Positions 20,620 through 30,285 of a stretch of 39,752 bases of DNA are shown piece by piece. The DNA is taken from NCBI GenBank assembly GCA_011051755.1, contig DRKN01000014.1, positions 1 to 39,752 on the forward strand, written 5' to 3'. The first letter of the stretch is position 1; every line of letters starts with the position of its first letter. The notes beneath the pieces are model-generated. The model searched no databases. It was given only the letters and a program-made list of their open reading frames with translations, and was not told the origin of the DNA. Both the position numbers and the translations under genes were made by a program. Source of the stretch: Gammaproteobacteria bacterium. Its GTDB lineage: Bacteria; Pseudomonadota; Gammaproteobacteria; SZUA-152.

Positions 20620-20673
20620 TCAACGGGTCAGCTTGTTGTCTTTCATCCGCTGTGGCGGGTTGGCCTCGGTGCT
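20620..20673 (-). pseudogene. Decayed partial copy of the ettA 3' end
   Basis: Minus-strand translation STEANPPQRMKDNKLTR* matches the EttA terminus [17 protein letters not shown] at 21063 onward. Confidence 0.6.
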
Positions 20674-20743
20674 GGTGCAGTCGCCCGCGAATCTATCTGT
20701 AGGATGCCGGTGAGCTGGTGAACCACGGTATTTTCAACGCAAA

Positions 20744-20828
20744 GTAGCAGGGTGGGCACGTTTTCTGTGCCCACGTGCAATCCGAATATCTCGCTCTGCG
20801 TGGGCACAAAAAACGTGCCCACCCTACC
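20744..20828. repeat. GTAGGGTGGGCA-type inverted-repeat element, copy 1
   Basis: GTAGCAGGGTGGGCACG...CGTGCCCACCCTAC. Confidence 0.75.
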
Positions 20829-20975
20829 AGACTTCTGTACTCATTTTCTATATTGCCTAACAGTTGTATTGAACGGACGTCCGTATAAGTCAATATCCTT
20901 GACGATGTGTGACAAGCGTATACATGAATACCCTCCAGCTGCAAGGGAGAAATGCGCATGGGGCGGTGCATAAAA

Positions 20976-21010
20976 AACCGGAACACCCTTTTGCAGAGGG
21001 TGTTCCGGTT
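20976..21010 (-). terminator. Terminator downstream of ettA
   Basis: AACCGGAACACCCT-loop-AGGGTGTTCCGGTT; minus-strand T-run after the stem. Confidence 0.8.
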
Positions 21011-21062
21011 TGTCATTTCAGGGGGGCTCTCCGTGTCCTCCGTGCCTCTGTGGCGAACCCAA

Positions 21063-22730
<1,668 letters not shown>

Positions 22731-22945
22731 GGCGGATTATTTGCTCGATCTGCGGATGAAAAAAAGATCGCCCACGTTAAGCAATGGGCGAGGGGATGTA
22801 AAGATATTGTGCTGCTGTTTTGTACCGCGTGTCGGTCAAAGGACTGCTTGAAACCGGTTATTTTTTGTGGAGGACTATGTTTGTGTTCTGATAACTATTC
22901 AGCTCACCACAGGGATACGGAGAGTACAGAGACATTGGATATCCT

Positions 22946-22987
22946 CGCACACTACACCTGCTTGTAGCGTGCGCTGTGCGCACGGTG
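22946..22987. repeat. ACCGTGCGCACAGCGC element, second copy in opposite orientation
   Basis: CGCACACTACACCTG..GTAGCGTGCGCTGTGCGCACGGTG matches the reverse complement of 5994-6040. Confidence 0.65.
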
Positions 22988-23071
22988 ATACTGAAGTCGC
23001 TTCCACGAGCAATTAACTGATTTTGCCGGTTTGATACGGACAGGGAAACGCCGTGAATCTATCAGATTGAC

Positions 23072-23539
23072 TCAGACCGGTGATATCTGCTCCGGGCGCA
23101 GTGTAGTGGTCATTATTTCATCGGCGTCGTCGGCATCAACGGGCTGACCGTTGCCGTCCACCAGCGGCTGGTCGTAATCGTTCCAGCCACGCAGACCGGT
23201 CTTCAGCGAACGCACGTTGCTGAAGCCCATTTGTTGCAGGGTGTCGGCGGCCAGGGCGCTGCGCTTGCCGGAGCGGCAGATGACGATGATGGCGGTGTCG
23301 CGGTTGCGCGCCAGTGCCGGTACGGTCTCGTCATAGTCCCAGTCGCAGGCGGCCTCGAGGATGCCGCGCGGCACGTTGATGGAATCAGGAATGTGATAAC
23401 GCGTGTACTCCTGGGTCTCACTGACGTCCACCAGCAGCAGTTTTTTACCGTTGGCCCGTTCCTCCACGAGATCCCAGGGAAACAGCTCGTGGATGTGGGG
23501 CAGGCATTCGTTGACCAGATCGGTGTAGGTTTTTCGCAT
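23072..23539 (-). CDS. Rhodanese-like sulfurtransferase
   Basis: Single rhodanese domain with active-site loop CRSGKRS and LKTGLRGWNDYDQPL. Confidence 0.88.
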   Translation of the reverse strand: MRKTYTDLVNECLPHIHELFPWDLVEERANGKKLLLVDVSETQEYTRYHIPDSINVPRGILEAACDWDYDETVPALARNRDTAIIVICRSGKRSALAADTLQQMGFSNVRSLKTGLRGWNDYDQPLVDGNGQPVDADDADEIMTTTLRPEQISPV

Positions 23540-23598
23540 GTCGTGTCCCGTTTGACTGGGTACGGAAAATTGTTTTCGCCTCGGGCGAACTTAAAGCT

Positions 23599-24276
23599 TC
23601 AGCGTCCGGGCGGCGGCCGTCGGCGTCCGAGGCCCTGTTCCACGGCGATGACGGCGGCTTCCACGCGTGAACTGATGTTGAGTTTACGCAGGATGGCCTT
23701 GACGTGCAGTTTTACGGTGCCATCGGTAATGCCGAGTTCGCGGGCGATGACCTTGTTGCTTTGACCTTCGGCGAGGTGTTCGATGATTTCGGTTTCGCGT
23801 GGGGTCAGTCCGGATAACGGTGTTTTTTCTTCCTTGGTTTTCCCGCTATTGCCGCTAAGCGCGCGCGCGAGAGTACCGGCCAACTGCGGAGTGACCACGG
23901 TTTCGCCATCAACGATGCGCTGCAGCGCGGCGACCAGGTCTTCCGGTTCCATGTCTTTGAGCAGGTAGCCCTGCGCGCCGTTGCGCAGGGATTCCACCAA
24001 GTCGTGTTCTTCACTGCTGGTGGTGAGCATGGCAATGGGCACCTTGACGCCGTTTTCACGTAACTTTTTCAGCACACTGAGACCGTCCATGTCGGGCATG
24101 CGCATGTCCAGCAATACGACGTCCGGTTTGGTTTCGTGGACGATGTCGAGGCCTTCGTGACCGGTACTGGCGGCGCCGACGACGTCGATGCCGCTGCGTT
24201 CCAGCAGGTTTTTCAGCCCGAGCCGGAACAGGGTATGGTCGTCGATGAGTAATACCTGCATTGAATGCTCCGTCAA
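23599..24276 (-). CDS. NarL/FixJ-family response regulator
   Basis: REC VLLIDDHTLFRLGLKNLLERSGIDVVG..DVVLLDMRMPDMDG; LuxR HTH LTPRETEIIEHLAEGQSNKVIARELGITDGTVKLHVKAILRKL. Confidence 0.92.
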   Translation of the reverse strand: MTEHSMQVLLIDDHTLFRLGLKNLLERSGIDVVGAASTGHEGLDIVHETKPDVVLLDMRMPDMDGLSVLKKLRENGVKVPIAMLTTSSEEHDLVESLRNGAQGYLLKDMEPEDLVAALQRIVDGETVVTPQLAGTLARALSGNSGKTKEEKTPLSGLTPRETEIIEHLAEGQSNKVIARELGITDGTVKLHVKAILRKLNISSRVEAAVIAVEQGLGRRRPPPGR

Positions 24277-24318
24277 TGTGACCTGTACACACAGGCGACA
24301 GGATGTCAGTAGTGGCCA

Positions 24319-25962
24319 TTATCCGTTGGAGGGGCGAGTATCCTGTCGCTTGAATGTGTCATGCATGCCGCTGCTATTATCCTGACCGTAGTGCAGTTTC
24401 AATTCAACCCGTGTGCCTTCGCCAACGTCGCTTTCGATATTCAGTACGGCGCCGATGCGTCCGGCGCGCTCCTGCATGATGGTCAGGCCGATGTGTTCAC
24501 CCGGCTGGCCGCCGCAGATTTTGTCGGCGATACCCTGGCCGTCGTCCTCGATGAGGACATGAAAGATTGGCTCGGGCTGACAGCGAATCATCACACGCAC
24601 ATTTTCTGCTGCGCTATGTTTACGGATGTTGGCCAGCGATTCCTGGATGATATGCAGCAGGTGTACCTCCTGTACCGGTGGCAGATTGAGATCCTGGCAT
24701 TCGTTCTGGAAGAAGATGTGGATGCTGCACTCCTTCTTGAAACGCTCGACGAGGCTTTCGATGGCTGGGATCAGGCCGCGTTCATCCATGCGGATACGGA
24801 AGTGAGTGAGTAGTTCACGCAGCTCGATGTTGGCCTCGTCCAGGCTGCCCCTGAGTTGGTCGATTTCCATCTTGGCGTTGCTGATCTCGCCGGCGTGGCA
24901 GGCCTGCTGAATCACGCTGACGCGGAAACGCAGGCTGGCCAGGGTCTGTGCCAGGGAATCGTGCAGCTCGTGGGCCAGCATGGTGCGTTCCTGCATGATA
25001 GACATGCGTTTGGAGTCTTCGTCCCAGCGTGATTTGGCGATGGCCATGCTGAGATGCTGGCCGATGTTGGTGAGAATGTCCTTGATGTCGTCGCGGTCGG
25101 CGAGGCCGAGTTTTTCCACGAACAGGTTATAGATGCCAAGGGTGCGGTTCTGGTAACGCAGAGGGATGGCGATGTTTTCCAGCTTGTCGCCGGCGAACAG
25201 AAGATTCTTGATCACGTTGGGACATTGGCTGTGATTGTTGCGGCAGACGAGCATGTTACGGTCGAATTCCTGCGCGCATAGGCAGCGCTCGATGGGTGTC
25301 AGATGAGTTTTCTCAACAATAGCGTCGTCGAGGCCGGCGCTGCTGACCAGACGCATCTGATTGTCGTCGGTGAGCAGGCGCACGGTGCCGGCGTGGGCGT
25401 AGACGATTTCGGTGAGGGTGTGCAGAAAGACCGTCAGCAGTTCATCCAGGTTCTGCGCGGCATTACTGCGCGCGGCCACGTCGTAGAGGATTTCCAGTGA
25501 GCGGGTCTTGCGCTGCAGGCGCAGGGTTTGTCGATTGACGCGATCATCCATTTCCCGGGTCAGGGAGCGCAGCGATTCGCCAAGCTCGTTGATATCTCGG
25601 GCGAGGGCGGCGAACTCGCCGTGACGGGGTTGTGGTACGCGTGCCGACAGGTTGCCGCTGCGCATTTTCTGCGCCCAGTCGCGCAGTTGTTCCAGTGGCT
25701 GCAGCAGATGGCGCTTGATGCGTTGCCGGATGAGGGCGATCAGAGCCAGACCGCTGGCGGTGGCCAGTATCTGCAATACCAGCAGGGTCTCCGCCAGCGC
25801 TGGCCAGTGCTGGCTGGCAAACCCGAACAGGGTGATGGACATCAGTACCAGCACCAGTCCGGTCAGCGGTGCGAACAGCTCGCTGTTGACCGTCGAGCGC
25901 TTGTGGCGGCGGCGCTCTTTATCGCCCCGGCGTTCAGTGCCCGGTTGTGGTTTTTTTGGCAC
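24319..25962 (-). CDS. NarX-like sensor histidine kinase (TM-HAMP-GAF/Cys cluster-HisKA_3-HATPase)
   Basis: ERTMLAHELHDSLAQTLASLRF HisKA_3; ATPase HIGLTIMQERAGRIGAVLNIES; Cys cluster CLCAQEFDRNMLVCRNNHSQC; GTG start at 25962, 11 nt after the dsrR stop, fits better than the ORF-track start. Confidence 0.85.
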   Translation of the reverse strand: MPKKPQPGTERRGDKERRRHKRSTVNSELFAPLTGLVLVLMSITLFGFASQHWPALAETLLVLQILATASGLALIALIRQRIKRHLLQPLEQLRDWAQKMRSGNLSARVPQPRHGEFAALARDINELGESLRSLTREMDDRVNRQTLRLQRKTRSLEILYDVAARSNAAQNLDELLTVFLHTLTEIVYAHAGTVRLLTDDNQMRLVSSAGLDDAIVEKTHLTPIERCLCAQEFDRNMLVCRNNHSQCPNVIKNLLFAGDKLENIAIPLRYQNRTLGIYNLFVEKLGLADRDDIKDILTNIGQHLSMAIAKSRWDEDSKRMSIMQERTMLAHELHDSLAQTLASLRFRVSVIQQACHAGEISNAKMEIDQLRGSLDEANIELRELLTHFRIRMDERGLIPAIESLVERFKKECSIHIFFQNECQDLNLPPVQEVHLLHIIQESLANIRKHSAAENVRVMIRCQPEPIFHVLIEDDGQGIADKICGGQPGEHIGLTIMQERAGRIGAVLNIESDVGEGTRVELKLHYGQDNSSGMHDTFKRQDTRPSNG

Positions 25963-25973
25963 TGATTTTGTAC

Positions 25974-26315
25974 TCAGGAAGATTGCTCGAACACATCGTC
26001 TTCGGTGGGTGGTTTGTAGTTGGGGTCGTTGGGGTTGAGAAAAATGAAATGATGTTGGCCGGGTTCCAGTTCGACATAGTCCATGTGCGTGCCGTTGAGC
26101 AGTTCCACACAATCGGGAGCGATGACAATATGGATGCCGTCGATGGTTTCCTGGGCATCGTTGTCCCTGGCCTCATCGAAGCCCATGCCGTATTCGATGT
26201 TTTCGTCGGCGTTTATTTTCGCGGCGAGACGCAGCGCCATGCCTTGTGCGTCGCTTTGCGGGCTGGATTGTTTGATCTGCTCAATGGCGCTGGCGGATAG
26301 CGTGATCAGGCTCAT
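25974..26315 (-). CDS. dsrR: DsrR, IscA-like A-type fold protein lacking the Cys ligand set
   Basis: MSLITLSASAIEQIKQSSPQSDAQGMALRLAAKINADENIEYGMGFDEAR; only one Cys; position after dsrN. Confidence 0.82.
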   Translation of the reverse strand: MSLITLSASAIEQIKQSSPQSDAQGMALRLAAKINADENIEYGMGFDEARDNDAQETIDGIHIVIAPDCVELLNGTHMDYVELEPGQHHFIFLNPNDPNYKPPTEDDVFEQSS

Positions 26316-26358
26316 GGTGTCTACTCTAGGTTATATTTTTCGATAAGCAGTGGCATTT

Positions 26359-26424
26359 GTAGGGTGGGCATCGCCCATCATTATTAACGCACCCCAATAT
26401 TCTGGTGGGCAGTGCCCACCCTAC
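26359..26424. repeat. GTAGGGTGGGCA-type inverted-repeat element, copy 2 (overlaps the dsrN 3' end)
   Basis: GTAGGGTGGGCATCGCCCA...TGGTGGGCAGTGCCCACCCTAC. Confidence 0.8.
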
Positions 26425-27793
26425 ATAACTTCTGTTGGCGCACGAAATCGACAAAGCGTGCGACCCAGCGGTTGCCTTCCATATTGCGCAGATGCGCATA
26501 GCAGGCCAGCACGTTGCGGTGAATGAGACCATCGTGGTGGCCATCGATACCGCTGCCGCGTTTTACTGCATAGGCGAACTGGAGTTTGTCGGAGAGGTTT
26601 TCCAGGGCCGAATAGTGAAATTCATGCGCCTCGATGTCCCGCGGTGTCGATGGGGTGGCCCAGGGCATGTGCCCGGTTTCCTGTAATTGTACATAACCAC
26701 GGCCCTGCGGGCGCTCGTGCATGACACTGTCGGCGGGCAGGGCACCGACCATCTCACAGCGGTGACCCTTCCATTTTATGCTGCGGGTCAGATACATCAG
26801 GCCGCCGCATTCGGCATAGGTGGGCAGGCCGGCGTTGATGGCGCAGCGGATCTCCTGCCGCAGGGCGGTGTTGGCCTCCAGTGCCGGCATCTGCGTCTCG
26901 GGAAAGCCGCCGCCGATGAACAGGCCGTCGATGTCGGCGGGCAGCTTGCTGTCGTGCAGGGTATTGAAGGGCAGCAGTTCGGCGCCGGCCTGGGCGAAGG
27001 CATCGAGATCACCCGGATAATAAAAGCCGAAGGCGGCGTCCCGGGCGATGGCGATACGCAGGTCGGTGGTGGGCCGGCGGGGTTTCGTGAGCAGTGCGGC
27101 GGTGGGCAGGGGGGCGGTGTCGGCGATGGTTAGCAGTCTGTGCAGATCGACCTGGGCCTCGATGGCCTGTGCCATGGCATCTATTTGTCGTTTGACGGCC
27201 TGGGCCTCGTTGCTGGGCACCAGGCCCAGGTGACGTTCGCGGATCCGTAGGGCGGGATTGCGGTGCACGGCGCCGATTACCGGCACGTCGGTGTAATGCT
27301 CGATGACCGCGCGCAGCTTGGTTTCGTGACGATGGCCACCGAGCTGGTTGAGGATCACGCCGGCGATGTTCACCTCCGGGGCGAAGGCCTGATAGCCGAG
27401 GATCAGTGGTGCGATGCCGCGCGTCATGCCCTGGGCGTCGATGACCAGGATCACCGGCGAACGCAGCAGGGTGGCGAGGGCGGCATTGCTGTTGCTGCCG
27501 TCCAGGTCGAGGCCGTCGTAGAGACCTTTGTTGCCCTCGATGAGGCAGAGATCGGCATCGCCGCCGTGGCTCTGTGCGGTGCGTAGGATCTCCGCCCGGC
27601 TCATGGTATGGAAGTCGAGGTTGTGGCAGTCGCGGCCGGCGGCACGCGACAACCACAGGGGATCGATGTAGTCCGGTCCTTTTTTGAACGGCTGCACGTC
27701 CCGGCCGCGCAGGCGGAAGGCGGCGCAGAGACCGATACTGAGGGTGGTTTTTCCCGAGGACTTGTGGGTGGCGGTGATGAAGAGCTGTGACAT
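26384..27793 (-). CDS. dsrN: DsrN, cobyrinate a,c-diamide synthase-like siroheme amidase
   Basis: MSQLFITATHKSSGKTTLSIGLCAAFRLRGRDVQPFKKGPDYIDP; GATase GGGFPETQ..YAECGGLMYL; within the dsr cluster; internal ATG start chosen. Confidence 0.9.
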   Translation of the reverse strand: MSQLFITATHKSSGKTTLSIGLCAAFRLRGRDVQPFKKGPDYIDPLWLSRAAGRDCHNLDFHTMSRAEILRTAQSHGGDADLCLIEGNKGLYDGLDLDGSNSNAALATLLRSPVILVIDAQGMTRGIAPLILGYQAFAPEVNIAGVILNQLGGHRHETKLRAVIEHYTDVPVIGAVHRNPALRIRERHLGLVPSNEAQAVKRQIDAMAQAIEAQVDLHRLLTIADTAPLPTAALLTKPRRPTTDLRIAIARDAAFGFYYPGDLDAFAQAGAELLPFNTLHDSKLPADIDGLFIGGGFPETQMPALEANTALRQEIRCAINAGLPTYAECGGLMYLTRSIKWKGHRCEMVGALPADSVMHERPQGRGYVQLQETGHMPWATPSTPRDIEAHEFHYSALENLSDKLQFAYAVKRGSGIDGHHDGLIHRNVLACYAHLRNMEGNRWVARFVDFVRQQKLCRVGTAHQNIGVR

Positions 27794-27816
27794 GGCAGGT
27801 GTTGGCTCTGCGCCGA

Positions 27817-28818
27817 TCAGGCCGCGGCGCCGAAGCGTTCCCTGGCGCGTGCCTGCCACAGGTCACCGGCCTGGCGTTCGGCATCACTGATGCTGTCTGC
27901 GCGGCCCAGCAGCTTGAGGGCGATGGCGGTGGTGCCGATCACCGCAGCGTTGCCGTATTCATCGTCCTCCGTACCTTCCCACACGCCGCGCAGGCGCTGC
28001 ACGTTCAGTTCGTCGTCTTTCATGTGACGCGTCTTGAACAGGGCCGGCCATTCCTCGTTGCTCATCTCGCCGTCATGCACGCTCTGCACCAGACAGGCGA
28101 TATCCGGGTTGCGCTCGATCTCGCCACCGTCGCCCTTGATCACCGCCAGGTGCGGCATGCCGAGCAGCAGGGCGGCCTCTTGGTGCATGGGGCGATAACC
28201 CGGGTGAAAAATACCCTGCATTACGTAGTCGGCGTCGAAGGGATTGAGCATGCGGGCGATGGTATGCACCGGCGAGCGCAGGCCGAGGAGGGGACGCATT
28301 TCGATGATTTCATGCAGCTTGGGCGAGAGAAATTCGAGATCGAGATAGGCGAAGTTGGTGTCTTCGATGCGCTGCGCGGCCTCGGCCATGGTGGTGCAGG
28401 GGGCGATGCCCAATTCGCCCAGCACGTCCCGGGTATAGAGCCGCCCGGCGGTGTGGCCGCTGGCGCCGTGCATGAAGATTTTTGTGCCATTCTGCGCCAG
28501 CAGCAGGGTGCTGAGAATAAACCAGGGTAGCTGGCGGCGTTTGCCGGCGTAGGACGACCAGTCCAGATCTACCTTGGGCGCATCGGTGGGCCGTTGAATG
28601 GTCTCGCGCACGGCGCGGATGAAGCCGGCCAATTCTTCCGGTTCTTCTTCCTTCACGCGCAGCAGCATCAGGTAGGCGCCCAGCTGTTCGGGCAGCACCT
28701 CGTTTTGCATCACCATGCGAAAAGAGACCAGGGCCTCTTCCCGGGTGAGGGCGCGGGAGCCGTTCTTGCCCTTGCCGAGGATGCGAACGTATTGGGCGAA
28801 TGGATGTTCGGTTTGCAT
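27817..28818 (-). CDS. TrpD2/YbiB-like protein (anthranilate phosphoribosyltransferase-fold family)
   Basis: LTREEALVSFRMVMQNEVLPEQLGAYLMLLRVKEEEPEELAGFIRAVRE; GASGHTAGRLYTRDVLGELG. Confidence 0.8.
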   Translation of the reverse strand: MQTEHPFAQYVRILGKGKNGSRALTREEALVSFRMVMQNEVLPEQLGAYLMLLRVKEEEPEELAGFIRAVRETIQRPTDAPKVDLDWSSYAGKRRQLPWFILSTLLLAQNGTKIFMHGASGHTAGRLYTRDVLGELGIAPCTTMAEAAQRIEDTNFAYLDLEFLSPKLHEIIEMRPLLGLRSPVHTIARMLNPFDADYVMQGIFHPGYRPMHQEAALLLGMPHLAVIKGDGGEIERNPDIACLVQSVHDGEMSNEEWPALFKTRHMKDDELNVQRLRGVWEGTEDDEYGNAAVIGTTAIALKLLGRADSISDAERQAGDLWQARARERFGAAA

Positions 28819-28891
28819 GCTATGTCCAGAGTTTGGGAGTTGTGTTTGGTCGTAGATTCTAGCCTATTCTGCCAAATGACCCACGCAGTAC

Positions 28892-29040
28892 TGTAGGAGC
28901 GGGTCATGCCCGCGATCAGTCTTGCCGAAAACGGAATGAAACGCAGAGATGCAAAGAAAACCTGTTCAATAATCTTTGCGTTCTTTGCGTGAATTCTCAC
29001 TGTCGAAAAAGACTCATCGCGGGCATGGCCCGCTCCTACA
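28892..29040. repeat. REP-like inverted pair (TGTAGGAGCGGGTCATGCCCGCGA) enclosing a second inverted repeat
   Basis: TGTAGGAGCGGGTCATGCCCGCGA / TCGCGGGCATGGCCCGCTCCTACA; interior AAACGCAGAGATGCAAAG...CTTTGCGTTCTTTGCGTGA. Confidence 0.8.
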
Positions 29041-29061
29041 AACCGTGGCTTGGGCTACACC

Positions 29062-30273
29062 TTATTCCGCTTTGTCGTGTGCATCGACCCGGGCATCTTC
29101 CAGGCTCAGGGGCAGAAATTTGAACAGGCGGATACCGACCACCACGATGGCCAGAGCGATGCCGACACCGCCAATGCCCAGCAGGGTTTCCGCCAGGGTG
29201 GGTGAATAGGGGCTGATCACGCCGTCGAAAAAGCTGCTGCTGACCGCCTTGCCCGGAAACAATTGCAAGGGGTAGGCCTGACCGCCAATGATGATGACGT
29301 AGATCATGGCCATGCCGCCACCCACCACCAGCACGGCGGCGGTGGTGACCCAGCCGATGGCGGCGCGGAAGGGACTGAACCAGGCGATGGCCATGGGAAC
29401 CAGACTGCCGAGCAGGATGTATCCCACCCAGAACAGGCCACTGTAGACGTTGTTGCCGTCGAGGATGAACTGCTCCACGTCACGGTGTTCCGCCGCGTAC
29501 AGGTTGGTGAGGTGGTAGATGGCGACGAAGAGCAGCGCAGTGACCACGAACAGGCCGAGCAGGCGTTGCAGGCGGTGGATCATGTCATCACCGAGCGGGC
29601 GGCCACTCCAGCGGTAGCTGGCGAACAGCACCAGCATGAAGATGGCGAGGCCGAAGGAGAAGGACAGGGCGATGAACAGGGGCGCCATGATGGCGGCATC
29701 GTAGGCCTGACGGGCCACCAGAAAGCCAAAAATAGAACCGGTACCCAGGGTGAGAATCAGGCGCCAGAGGAAGGCAAACAGACCGGCGCCCCGGGTGAAA
29801 CGGTTTCCACGACGCTCCATCAGGGTCCACAGATAGACCGCGACGATGACGAAGAAACCGTTATAGAGAATGATGTTCCAGGCGAAGATGGACATGAAAT
29901 TGAGATTCATCATGGCCATGATCAGGCGGTCGGGACGTCCCAGGTCGAGCACCAGCACCAGCAGACCGCCGGCCAGCAGGGCGATGGCCAGCAGGCCGGA
30001 GAGGCGCGACAGGGGTTTGAATGCCGTGCGCCCGAATATCGAGGCCATGGTGGCAACATTGAGCGCGCCAGAGGCGGCGACGATGAGAAACACGGCGAAC
30101 ACGTGCGGCATGCCCCAGACGATCTGGTTGTTCATGCCCGTGACCCAGTGACCATTGTGCTCCATGTACCAGGCGGCGCCCAGACCGACGGCGATCAACA
30201 GTCCCAAAAAAACCAGCAACGCCCAGTAGCCGCCGCTGTTTCCGGAAATCTCACGAAAGGTGCTGGGTTTCAT
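29062..30273 (-). CDS. dsrP: DsrP, NrfD-like integral membrane protein
   Basis: 403 aa multi-TM protein directly downstream of dsrO; NrfD/PsrC-like. Confidence 0.9.
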   Translation of the reverse strand: MKPSTFREISGNSGGYWALLVFLGLLIAVGLGAAWYMEHNGHWVTGMNNQIVWGMPHVFAVFLIVAASGALNVATMASIFGRTAFKPLSRLSGLLAIALLAGGLLVLVLDLGRPDRLIMAMMNLNFMSIFAWNIILYNGFFVIVAVYLWTLMERRGNRFTRGAGLFAFLWRLILTLGTGSIFGFLVARQAYDAAIMAPLFIALSFSFGLAIFMLVLFASYRWSGRPLGDDMIHRLQRLLGLFVVTALLFVAIYHLTNLYAAEHRDVEQFILDGNNVYSGLFWVGYILLGSLVPMAIAWFSPFRAAIGWVTTAAVLVVGGGMAMIYVIIIGGQAYPLQLFPGKAVSSSFFDGVISPYSPTLAETLLGIGGVGIALAIVVVGIRLFKFLPLSLEDARVDAHDKAE

Positions 30274-30285
30274 GTGTCAAGCCTG

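Noticed and set aside
20693-21016. 107-aa minus ORF between mog and ettA
   Set aside because: Composed of repeat arms, palindrome and terminator sequence; no coding signature.
26326-26544. 72-aa minus ORF containing SYVGWALPTRILGCVNNDGRCPPYK
   Set aside because: Translation of the GTAGGGTGGGCA repeat in an alternative frame; a similar false peptide (VGWALPTRGEP..GGQCPPYG) arises at 33466-33723.
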